Part shown: piece after piece, positions 51,907-59,552 of the stretch | Layout of the letters: every line of letters starts with the position of its first letter | Position numbering within the stretch: position 1 is the stretch's first letter | NCBI RefSeq assembly: GCF_010645075.1 | Contig: NZ_JAADZV010000001.1 | Span: forward strand, 806,001-870,000 | Origin: Flavobacterium limi | GTDB taxonomy: Bacteria; Bacteroidota; Bacteroidia; Flavobacteriales; Flavobacteriaceae | Reading direction: 5' to 3' | Length of the DNA stretch: 64,000 nucleotides | Made by a program: the position numbers and the translations under genes | Notes under the pieces: model-generated | What the model saw: only the letters and a program-made list of their open reading frames with translations | Told to the model about the DNA's origin: nothing | Databases searched by the model: none

Positions 51907-54210
51907 TTAAAATTTATAAGTTACGGTAAGCGTCGCATTTCGTGGCGCACCGGGAAATAAACGAAGATAGTTTTGTGCTCCAAGCCAATACGTTCGATTA
52001 AAAACATTGCCGGCATTCAGGGCAATCTGCATATTACTTTTATTAGGTTTGTAATATAAAGCAGCATCAAAAATGGTAAAATCCGGAATTGTAAAATCTC
52101 TCGTAAACCACGGAATTTTGCTGCTTTGGTACTGTATTCCAAAACCAATCCCGAAATTATCCAGAGCAGAATCAGATCTGAAATTATAACGTGTCCATAA
52201 GTTAGCGCTGTTTTTTGGTGTATTTTGTTTTCTGGCACCAATCAAAGAAGCATCACGATCATTAGTAATTTCAGCATCAATATAACTGTAAGAAGCATTA
52301 ATTTGCCAGTCCGGAATAATGAAACCCGCCAGATCGCATTCAAAACCACGGCTTCTTTCTCCACCCCTTGTTACCAGTAAATCTGGGTTTACAGGATCAT
52401 TCGCATTCATCAGTATATTACGCTGGTTGATTTCGTAAACAGCAGCATTAAAACTCATTGAATTATTCAGGAAAGTAGCTTTGATTCCCACTTCTTTCAA
52501 ATTACTTTTCAGCGGATCAAACTGGCTTCCCGCCGGCAAACTTCCGGTTTGAGGCATTAAGCTTACCGTATTTGATTGTGGCTGATAGCCTTCAAGATAA
52601 GTGGTATACACGTTAATCGAATTGTTTACGGCATACGTTACCCCAACTCTTGGCAGCAAAGCCGATTTTTTTACGGTCAGTTCATTGTTGGTTTTATAAT
52701 TGGTAATGTCTTTAAACCATTCGTTTCTTAAGCCCAACAGAAAGGTAAATTTTGCCCACTGAATCTGATCCTGAATATAAATGGAATTCGTAGTGGTCAA
52801 TGCTGAGGGCAAAGCAGTTCTGACATTCAACGTATAATCTTCAGGACTTGTAACGGTATATTTTGGATTGTTCAAATTAAAATAAGTTACATTTGGCTTT
52901 GGCATAACAATTCCATCGATAGTAACTGTCTGATAATTTGAAGCATTTGCCGGTACAAAAGAACCTGCTACCGTTTCGTCATTTAGCAGATAACCTCTGG
53001 CGGCATTTTGTCCACCGCCTATGTTTTTGTTCCAGCTGCTTAAATCGTAACCGGTCAATAATTTATGGTTCAGTTTTCCGGTTTTTAAGTCGAAATTTAA
53101 GTAAGCACTTAAGTTATCAATGTCCCAATTTTGTTGGCGTTGTACAAACTGCATCATGGCCAGGCTTGTTACGGGCTGGTTGTTCATGTCAACAGCAAAG
53201 GCATTGGTTGTGCGGTGTTCCTGAAGATCTTCTGTCCAGGTTTGTTTCATGTACGAAGCATTGAAACTAATTTTAGAATTGAATTTATGTGCGAAATTCG
53301 TCATCAGAATCATTTCTTTCGACCTGAAAAAATCACCCGGAGCACCAAGATTCAGACTTATTGGGGTTTTATTCAAATCTGTCACTCCGGCAACGGCACC
53401 AAAAATGGGCTGTCCTCTGTCCAGAATTCCCTTCATGTCACTTAGGATCAATTCGGTATTGATAGCCGTTTTTTCATTCGGAATATAACTGAAGGATGGT
53501 GAAATCAGAAAGGATTTATTATTTACCAGATCACGAAACGATTTGGCTTCCTGATACGCACCGTTTACCCGATACAATAATGTTTTGGATTCGTTTACAG
53601 GTCCGGTAAAATCCAGAGTTCCGCGTAATGTACTGAAACTTCCAACACTCATGCCGACTTCTTTATGTTCTGTTGCCAAAGGTTTTTTTGTCACCATATT
53701 GATACTTCCGCCCGGATCTACAGAAGAGAATGTAGCGCTCGAAGGACCTTTTATAACTTCCACACGTTCAACATTAGTAGTAAGTGGCTGTAAAAAATAA
53801 TATTGGCGTGTCCGCATTCCGTTAATGATCTGGCCTTCCTCGTTCTGACTGATTCCGCGAATCGTATACTGATTGTAATAACTCGCCGGAATAACACCAC
53901 TGGTCATTTTTACCGCATCGGCTAGGTAAATAGCTGCTTTGTCTGCAATTAATTCTTTGGTTACAGTTGAAATAGATTGCGGAATATCCTTATTTAATGC
54001 TGCCGTTTTTGTCGCTGCAAAAGAATAGTCGCTGTAATATTTTTTTGTAGAACGACCAATGATTTCAACGGTTTGCAGTTCATTTCTCTTCGCTGTCATT
54101 TCTATTGAATCTTTAGCGATGCTGTCACTGACTTTTTCGTTTATGGTTTGGGATAGTACGGTTTGTATGCCTATTAGAAATAATACGGCACTTAAAAATA
54201 AATGTTTCAT
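51907..54210 (-). CDS. TonB-dependent siderophore-type receptor
   Basis: A 767-residue outer-membrane receptor. The signal peptide is MKHLFLSAVLFLIGIQTVLSQ. The plug domain (about 45-205) has the siderophore-receptor features KDIPQSISTVTKELI, VERVEVIKGPSSATFSS and DPGGSINMVTKKP, and the barrel ends LTVTYKF with terminal Phe. It imports iron-siderophore or a similar ligand using TonB energy. It is co-transcribed with an ABC ATPase 25 bases upstream and two permeases 6 bases downstream. Ligand unknown. Confidence 0.95.
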   Translation of the reverse strand: MKHLFLSAVLFLIGIQTVLSQTINEKVSDSIAKDSIEMTAKRNELQTVEIIGRSTKKYYSDYSFAATKTAALNKDIPQSISTVTKELIADKAAIYLADAVKMTSGVIPASYYNQYTIRGISQNEEGQIINGMRTRQYYFLQPLTTNVERVEVIKGPSSATFSSVDPGGSINMVTKKPLATEHKEVGMSVGSFSTLRGTLDFTGPVNESKTLLYRVNGAYQEAKSFRDLVNNKSFLISPSFSYIPNEKTAINTELILSDMKGILDRGQPIFGAVAGVTDLNKTPISLNLGAPGDFFRSKEMILMTNFAHKFNSKISFNASYMKQTWTEDLQEHRTTNAFAVDMNNQPVTSLAMMQFVQRQQNWDIDNLSAYLNFDLKTGKLNHKLLTGYDLSSWNKNIGGGQNAARGYLLNDETVAGSFVPANASNYQTVTIDGIVMPKPNVTYFNLNNPKYTVTSPEDYTLNVRTALPSALTTTNSIYIQDQIQWAKFTFLLGLRNEWFKDITNYKTNNELTVKKSALLPRVGVTYAVNNSINVYTTYLEGYQPQSNTVSLMPQTGSLPAGSQFDPLKSNLKEVGIKATFLNNSMSFNAAVYEINQRNILMNANDPVNPDLLVTRGGERSRGFECDLAGFIIPDWQINASYSYIDAEITNDRDASLIGARKQNTPKNSANLWTRYNFRSDSALDNFGIGFGIQYQSSKIPWFTRDFTIPDFTIFDAALYYKPNKSNMQIALNAGNVFNRTYWLGAQNYLRLFPGAPRNATLTVTYKF

Positions 54211-54235
54211 TTTTTAGATGGAAAATCTTTCCTTT

Positions 54236-54931
54236 TTAAACAGTTTGTAAGTACAAATCTTCAAGTTCGTTTGCGGATATTTTTTCGGCTTCTATAATCG
54301 TAACCAGATTTCCCTGTTTCATAATACCAATGTGTGTTGCGACTTCCCTTGCTCTGAAAATATCGTGTGTTGCCATTAAAATTGCAGTTCCGTCTGCTGA
54401 AAGTTCTTTTAAAATCTGCGAAAATTCATTGGAAGCTTTAGGATCAAGACCGCTTGTTGGCTCATCAAGTAAAAGCACTTTTGCTTTCTTGGCAATGGCA
54501 ATGGCAATCCCTACTTTTTGACGCATTCCTTTTGAATAACCTCCCAGATTTTGGTCGTGGGCCGTGATTTGTAAACCGGCTTTGGTTAAAAAATATGTCA
54601 GCTCTCCGATTGAGTATTTAAATCCGGCAAGGGAAGAAAAGAATTTCAGGTTTTCCAGCCCCGTAAGATTTGGGTATAGCATGACCGTTTCAGGAATGTA
54701 AGCCACATCTTTTTTGGTTTTATCAGCATCGGTAACAACCGAAACATTATTTATTTTAATCTCGCCTTGGGAAGGTTTTATAAATCCGAGAAACAGGTTT
54801 ATGGTAGTAGTTTTTCCGGCACCGTTTTGTCCTAAAAGGGCAAAAATTTCGCCTTTATTGATTGTTAAATTCAGAGCATTTAAAGCAATTTGGTCACCGT
54901 ATTTTTTAGTCAGGTTTACTGCTGTGAGCAT
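54236..54931 (-). CDS. ABC transporter ATP-binding protein
   Basis: A 231-residue ATPase. Walker A LLGQNGAGKTTT, Q-loop VAYIPETVML, signature GGYSKGMRQKVGIAIAIA (a variant of LSGGQ, as in NosF/BcrA type), Walker B VLLLDEPTSGLDP and a switch His in MATHD. The type pairs with ABC-2 permeases rather than importers. It opens the operon with the TonB receptor and two DUF3526 permeases, and its start is preceded by a 280-base region with a small hairpin. Confidence 0.95.
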   Translation of the reverse strand: MLTAVNLTKKYGDQIALNALNLTINKGEIFALLGQNGAGKTTTINLFLGFIKPSQGEIKINNVSVVTDADKTKKDVAYIPETVMLYPNLTGLENLKFFSSLAGFKYSIGELTYFLTKAGLQITAHDQNLGGYSKGMRQKVGIAIAIAKKAKVLLLDEPTSGLDPKASNEFSQILKELSADGTAILMATHDIFRAREVATHIGIMKQGNLVTIIEAEKISANELEDLYLQTV

Positions 54932-54982
54932 AATGTATGGATTTGGAAATTATTTGTTTTTAAAACATATATAGCTGTTTCC

Positions 54983-55003
54983 GGTTGTTATGATAGAACA
55001 ACC
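54983..55003. other. Small inverted repeat upstream of the ABC/TonB operon
   Basis: GGTTGTT (54983-54989) and AACAACC (54997-55003) form a 7-bp palindrome with a 7-base gap, 52 bases before the ABC ATPase start. It could be an operator or a leader hairpin. The rest of 54932-55211 holds no ORF or other signal I can support. Confidence 0.4.
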
Positions 55004-55211
55004 AGAACTACTTAATAAAATGTAAGGTGAAGAGTTTACTGAGAAAGCGATTTTATTTAAGCTTGAAAATAAAGAGATTAATCAAATTTGCTGATGAATT
55101 CTATTCGCCAAAATAGATTTCATCAGATCAATATCTGAAATAACAGACATTACCTTTTGTCAGAAACAAAAAGAATGATTTTCAAGATTTAAAAAATAAG
55201 AATCCGGTAAA

Positions 55212-55568
55212 CTAAAACAGAGCAGGAGGCGCTCTTAAAGCAAACAGGCTGCCTTTGAAAAATGTTGAAGTAACTTTATTGTAAAAGAAGAATACAGTTG
55301 AAGTTACAACGTTTGGTGTATGAAATGAAAAAGTATGAAACGAATTTGAAACGAAAGTGCTGAATGTAAAATGGCAGACAGGGCAATTAGTATCTACAGC
55401 ATGGCTATGCGTGATTTGTTTTTCGTTGGGAGAATATTTATGATCGCATTGTTTCTCGTGAATCTGTGTATAAATATGCTCATAAGAGTGAATGGTCTGA
55501 AAAAGCATTGCGAACAATACCGTTAAAGACATGAAAAGATTAATTATTAAAAATTTCTTTTTATTCAT
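55212..55568 (-). CDS. Small His/Cys-rich membrane-anchored protein
   Basis: A 118-residue protein from the ATG at 55568; the frame extends to a TTG at 55601, which would lie at the transcription start and is rejected. It has an N-terminal transmembrane segment (FLIINLFMSLTVLFAMLF) and a His/Cys-rich loop: HSYEHIYTQIHEKQCDHKY, THSHAVDTNCPVCHF. The C-terminus ends FALRAPPALF, a tail seen in Bacteroidota metal-linked small proteins. It probably binds a metal such as copper, zinc or iron (inference). It lies upstream of the ABC/TonB operon on the same strand. Confidence 0.72.
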   Translation of the reverse strand: MNKKKFLIINLFMSLTVLFAMLFQTIHSYEHIYTQIHEKQCDHKYSPNEKQITHSHAVDTNCPVCHFTFSTFVSNSFHTFSFHTPNVVTSTVFFFYNKVTSTFFKGSLFALRAPPALF

Positions 55569-55609
55569 TCTGGATTTGGAAATCTTCAGCAAATAATGCA
55601 ACTAGGTTG

Positions 55610-55643
55610 CAAAGATAGGTATCTTATTTTAAAACGGAAGCAA
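55610..55643 (-). promoter_or_regulatory. -33/-7 promoter of the His/Cys-rich gene
   Basis: On the minus strand TTG (complement of 55641-55643) and TATCTTTG (complement of 55610-55617) are 23 bases apart, both perfect consensus matches. It supports the ATG at 55568 as the start. Confidence 0.68.
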
Positions 55644-55706
55644 AATCATTTTTATCTTTTTTTAAAAGCTTAAGAGAAGTATTACTTAAACATGAAAACT
55701 GACATT

Positions 55707-56987
55707 TCATTTTTCAATAATCATTGTAATTCCCTGTCCGCCTGCCGCACAAATTGAAATAAAGCCTCTTCCGGATCCTTTTTCGTTTAATAATTTTGCC
55801 ATAACACCAATAATCCGGCCTCCGGTTGCTGCAAACGGATGTGCTGCCGCAAGACTGCTTCCTTTTACATTTAGTTTTTCACGGTCAATAGGTCCTAATG
55901 CTTTTTTCAAGCCTATTTTTTTGCTGAGTTCCGGGCTTTCCCAAATTTTCAGGGTGGCTAAAACCTGTGCTGCAAAAGCTTCGTGAATTTCATAATAGTC
56001 AAAATCCTGTAAAGTCAATCCGGATTTTTCGAGCATTCTGCTGGCTGCAAATAATGGAGCTAATAAAAGGTTTTGCTGGTTTTTTACGTATTCAATCGCA
56101 GCTACTTCGGCAAAAGTTATATAAGCTAAAATTGGAAGTCCGCGTTCTTTAGCCCATTCTTCGGTGGCTAAAAGAATACAGGAAGCGCCATCTGTAAGAG
56201 GAGTTGAGTTTCCAGCCGTTAAAGTTCCGTTTACTTTATCAAAGGCAGGATTTAATTTGGCTAATTTTTCAATAGTGCTGTCTTTCCTCAGGTTATTGTC
56301 TTTTTCGAGTCCGTTAAACGGAGTAATCATATCATCAAAAAAGCCTTCATCATAGGCTTTTGCCATATTCAAATGACTTTTAAGAGCCAGATTATCCTGA
56401 TCTTCCCGGGATATTTTATAATATTTTGCAGTTATTTCTGTATGTCCGCCCATCGAAAGTCCGGTTTGGGATTCTTCATTTCGGGGAACCAATGGAGCTA
56501 AATCTTTTGGTCGGAGTTTTAAAAATAATTTGATTTTTTCGCCTAATGATTTCGCTTTTCTGGCGTTCAGTAAAATTTTCCGTAGTTTTTCGCTCACGGC
56601 AATTGGCATATCACTAATAGAATCGACACCTCCGGCAATACCGGATTCAATTTGTCCCAAAGCAATTTTATTGGCAATATAAATGGCACTTTCAATTCCT
56701 GTGTCGCAGGCTTGCTGTAAATCGCAGGCGGGAGTAGCAGGATCGAGAGTTGTTTTCATGACACATTCCCTCATCAGATTGCTGTCATATGTATGTTTGA
56801 TAACTGCACCGCCAACTACTTCGCCTAATAGCTGCCCGCTTAAATTGTATTTATCAATAAGCCCGTTTAAGGCCGCGGTCATCATTTGCTGATTTCCAAC
56901 TTCGGCATAGGCTGTATTGGCTCTTGCAAACGGAATTCGGTTATAACCTACAATAGCTACTTTTCTAATGGTATTGGGAGTACTCAT
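55707..56987 (-). CDS. Thiolase (acetyl-CoA C-acyltransferase, FadI-like)
   Basis: A 426-residue thiolase. The nucleophilic Cys is C94 in DLQQACDTGIESA, the catalytic His is in YYEIHEAFAAQVLA, and the second Cys is in ISICAAGGQG. A degradative thiolase of fatty-acid beta-oxidation cleaves 3-ketoacyl-CoA; the sequence looks closest to FadI-type enzymes (inference). The frame extends to a TTG at 57020, but the ATG at 56987 gives the usual MSTPNTIRKVAIVGYNR start. No fadB/fadJ partner is seen in the window; the gene stands alone. Confidence 0.9.
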   Translation of the reverse strand: MSTPNTIRKVAIVGYNRIPFARANTAYAEVGNQQMMTAALNGLIDKYNLSGQLLGEVVGGAVIKHTYDSNLMRECVMKTTLDPATPACDLQQACDTGIESAIYIANKIALGQIESGIAGGVDSISDMPIAVSEKLRKILLNARKAKSLGEKIKLFLKLRPKDLAPLVPRNEESQTGLSMGGHTEITAKYYKISREDQDNLALKSHLNMAKAYDEGFFDDMITPFNGLEKDNNLRKDSTIEKLAKLNPAFDKVNGTLTAGNSTPLTDGASCILLATEEWAKERGLPILAYITFAEVAAIEYVKNQQNLLLAPLFAASRMLEKSGLTLQDFDYYEIHEAFAAQVLATLKIWESPELSKKIGLKKALGPIDREKLNVKGSSLAAAHPFAATGGRIIGVMAKLLNEKGSGRGFISICAAGGQGITMIIEK

Positions 56988-57122
56988 ATCTCGATTTTTA
57001 TGACAATTTAATATTTCCAAAGATTAAAGATAAGCAGGAATTTCTAAATTTTACCCGAAACCAGAAAAGGATTAAATTACTTTTTCAATAAAGGATAAGC
57101 TGAGAGGTGTAATTATTCAAAA

Positions 57123-57246
57123 CGTCAGTTCGAGTGTTTTTTGTGTAGAGAAACGGAACAAAAAATGTATCGAGAACCGTTTTTGATAATAATTTTTCTG
57201 TTCTCGATACAATCCCGATGAAAAATCAGGATTACTCGAACTGACG
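57123..57246. mobile_element. Palindromic MITE/REP-like element
   Basis: 13-bp perfect terminal inverted repeats CGTCAGTTCGAGT (57123-57135) and ACTCGAACTGACG (57234-57246) enclose a second nested palindrome, GTATCGAGAAC (57167-57177) and GTTCTCGATAC (57200-57210), plus a small hairpin around 57213-57232. No ORF. This layout is that of a non-autonomous palindromic repeat of the kind scattered in flavobacterial genomes, to my recollection. It lies between convergent-facing ends of the thiolase start and the sigma-factor stop. Confidence 0.72.
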
Positions 57247-57291
57247 AAAAATCATCATTAAAAACTAATTGTGTTAAAAGATATTCGATTT

Positions 57292-57894
57292 TTAGTTCAA
57301 CCGTAGTTTTTTCTTTTTTCCGAAAAGCAAAAGCAAAACTGTTTTAACCTTTTCTTCAAGTGATGAACGCAGAATTGAAAATGCCTTTGTAATCTGCGCT
57401 TCAACCGTTTTGATTGACACATCAAGATGTTCAGCAATTTCAATATTGGTTAAACCTTCCTTTTTACTCAAAATAAAAACTTCTTTGCATTTAGGAGGCA
57501 AACTTTCTATCTCTTTATTTACTACCTTTAATACACGCTGAAATGATTCGGAGTCATCTTCAAGAACAACTGAATTTAAAGCATCGTAATAAGTTTTTTC
57601 AAGAGAAAACAGCGATTGGTTTTTTCGGTATAAATCAATGAATTCATTATAAACCAATTTATAAAGAAAGCTTTTGATGGAATGGTCTGATTTTAATCGT
57701 ATGCGCTGTTCCCACACTTTTATAAATACATTTTGAACAATGTCTTCTGCGCTGTAAATGTTTTTTACCAGGCTGTTGGCGTAAACACAAAGTTTATGAT
57801 GATAGTTGTCAATTAGAAAAGTATAAGCCCTTTCGTCTCCGTTTCTCAGAGATTCAATTAGTATCTCGTTTTCGTTGTAATCATCAGTTTTCAT
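57292..57894 (-). CDS. ECF-type RNA polymerase sigma factor (FecI-like)
   Basis: A 200-residue sigma-70 family ECF factor. Region 2 has SAEDIVQNVFIKVWEQR and a Tyr/Asp-rich helix; region 4 has LPPKCKEVFILSKKEGLTNIEIAEHLDVSIKTVEAQITKAFSILR with its helix-turn-helix. The N-terminus is MKTDDYNENEILIESLRNGDERAY. It is transcribed divergently from a FecR anti-sigma gene and the SusC/SusD pair, the usual layout for cell-surface-signalled nutrient uptake in Bacteroidota. A perfect -7 box lies 5 bases before the ATG. Confidence 0.95.
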   Translation of the reverse strand: MKTDDYNENEILIESLRNGDERAYTFLIDNYHHKLCVYANSLVKNIYSAEDIVQNVFIKVWEQRIRLKSDHSIKSFLYKLVYNEFIDLYRKNQSLFSLEKTYYDALNSVVLEDDSESFQRVLKVVNKEIESLPPKCKEVFILSKKEGLTNIEIAEHLDVSIKTVEAQITKAFSILRSSLEEKVKTVLLLLFGKKKKLRLN

Positions 57895-57899
57895 AGTAA

Positions 57900-57907
57900 C
57901 AAATATA
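57900..57907 (-). promoter_or_regulatory. -7 element (TATATTTG) for the ECF sigma gene
   Basis: On the minus strand TATATTTG matches TAnnTTTG exactly, ending 5 bases before the ATG at 57894. No TTG at -33. If used, the mRNA would be leaderless or nearly so. Confidence 0.42.
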
Positions 57908-58057
57908 TAGATTTATAATTTTTCATGTTTACATTTTGAGGTGCATTTCGTAAAAAAGCCTCACTTTTTCTGTTTTCTATTTGAATTTTATTACAAATAG
58001 AAAAGTGATAAAACGCAAAGATAAAGCTTTTACTTCTTTAATTCTATCAAATTTATA

Positions 58058-58065
58058 TAGTTTTG
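58058..58065 (+). promoter_or_regulatory. -7 element (TAGTTTTG) upstream of fecR-like gene
   Basis: An exact TAnnTTTG match 109 bases before the FecR start at 58175. No TTG at -33. The rest of the 280-base divergent region (57895-58174) has no other clear signal. Confidence 0.35.
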
Positions 58066-58174
58066 TGAAGGAAAACACTTGTGAAAAATAAAAAAATCAC
58101 TAAAATCAAAAAAACTTTATCAAATTGTTAGGGTTTTGCTTTTTGGCTTCGTAATAATATTAAAAAAAGATGCA

Positions 58175-59326
58175 ATGACAGTAAAAAAGTCAGAACGATT
58201 AATGGTGAAATTTATCACCAATCAGGCCAGTCAGGATGAAATTGAAATGCTGACAGAATGGTTAAAGGATGAAGAAAACCAAATTGTGTTTAAGGATTTT
58301 GTAAAAACCAATTATGCAATTGATACGGCTATGAATAATTTTGATTCAACTGAAGTAAGAAAACAGCTGGCAGAAAGAATTCAGAAAGAAAATAGTGTTT
58401 TTTATAAGAGAAGATTTTCTTCTTATTATAAATATGCGGCGATTTTGATTATCGCTTTAGGCGGATTTTATTTTTATAAAAATTCGAATAACTCGACATC
58501 AAAACAAAATGTAGTTATTCCGAGGGAGGATGAAATTGTTTTACAGCTGGATAATAATTCGGAAGAAGAAATTGATACCGCTGATACCCGAAATCTGACT
58601 GATAAAGACGGAAACATCATTGGAAGACAGGAAAAAAACAGGCTGGTTTATAATAAAGCTTATGCTGATGGTAAATTGATTTACAATTCGATTAAGATTC
58701 CGTACGGTAAAAAATTTGAGATACAATTATCAGACGGAACCATTGTACATCTGAACGCCGGAACTTCATTGAAATATCCGGTTCAGTTTCTGAAAAATCA
58801 GGGAAGGCAGGTATTTTTAACGGGCGAAGCTTATTTTGAAGTTGCAAAAGATAAGTCACATCCGTTTACGGTAGATGCTCAGGAAGTCAGCGTTGAGGTA
58901 TTGGGAACCCGATTTAATGTAGATACGTATATGGATAATGCCAGTACCAATGTTGTATTAGTTGAGGGAAAAGTTTCGCTTTATAAAGGTCAGAAAACAA
59001 ATGAAAATCAGGTGTATTTAAAACCGGGTTCGAGGGGTTCAAATATAAAAGGACAGTCTGTAATTAGAATTGATGAGGTGAATACAGATTATTACACCGC
59101 CTGGGTAAAAGGAAGCTTAGTATTTAAAAATGATTCATTTGCTGATATTATCAAAAAACTCGAACGCAGATATAATGTGACTTTTATCAACAGAAATAAA
59201 GAGTTGGGGAGAGAAATTTTCAATGCGCGCTTTGATAATGAACCGATTGAAGTTGTTCTGAAATATTTCAGCGACAGTTATGCGATTGATTATACTATTG
59301 ACAGAGATAAGATCACTATTAAATAA
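58175..59326 (+). CDS. FecR-family anti-sigma factor
   Basis: A 383-residue membrane regulator. The cytosolic N-terminal part (1-85) starts MTVKKSERLMVKFI and binds the sigma factor, followed by one transmembrane helix (YYKYAAILIIALGGFYFYKN). The periplasmic part has the FecR domain: GKKFEIQLSDGTIVHLNAGTS, LKYPVQF, TGEAYFEVAKDKSHPFTV, VLGTRFNVDTY, VVLVEGKVSLY, and the C-terminal STN-contact domain (FADIIKKLERRYNVTFI). The frame opens at a TTG at 58136, but the ATG at 58175 gives the normal start. It receives the signal from the SusC-type receptor and controls the ECF sigma factor. Confidence 0.95.
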   Translation: MTVKKSERLMVKFITNQASQDEIEMLTEWLKDEENQIVFKDFVKTNYAIDTAMNNFDSTEVRKQLAERIQKENSVFYKRRFSSYYKYAAILIIALGGFYFYKNSNNSTSKQNVVIPREDEIVLQLDNNSEEEIDTADTRNLTDKDGNIIGRQEKNRLVYNKAYADGKLIYNSIKIPYGKKFEIQLSDGTIVHLNAGTSLKYPVQFLKNQGRQVFLTGEAYFEVAKDKSHPFTVDAQEVSVEVLGTRFNVDTYMDNASTNVVLVEGKVSLYKGQKTNENQVYLKPGSRGSNIKGQSVIRIDEVNTDYYTAWVKGSLVFKNDSFADIIKKLERRYNVTFINRNKELGREIFNARFDNEPIEVVLKYFSDSYAIDYTIDRDKITIK

Positions 59327-59552
59327 CAATTACAATATCAAAATTCAATATCAAAAAGCAATGGCAATGTCAAAAGTCAATGATAATAAAAATAACAATA
59401 AAAAATAGCAATAAACAATTTTCACGCCTATGTAACAAAAATCCAAACCGAAGGATTGTTATCTAAAAAAAACCGGAAAATGCGCCAACATTTCCCGGCA
59501 AATAAGATGCGATCAGTAATTAACCAATCACACTAAAAAACATTTTAAAAGT

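Noticed and set aside
54932-55211. A possible hidden gene upstream of the ABC ATPase
   Set aside because: No frame longer than about 25 codons with plausible coding content; only a small inverted repeat stands out.
58136-58174. TTG-start extension of the FecR protein
   Set aside because: The added 13 residues are hydrophobic and unlike the usual FecR N-terminus; the ATG at 58175 gives the family start.
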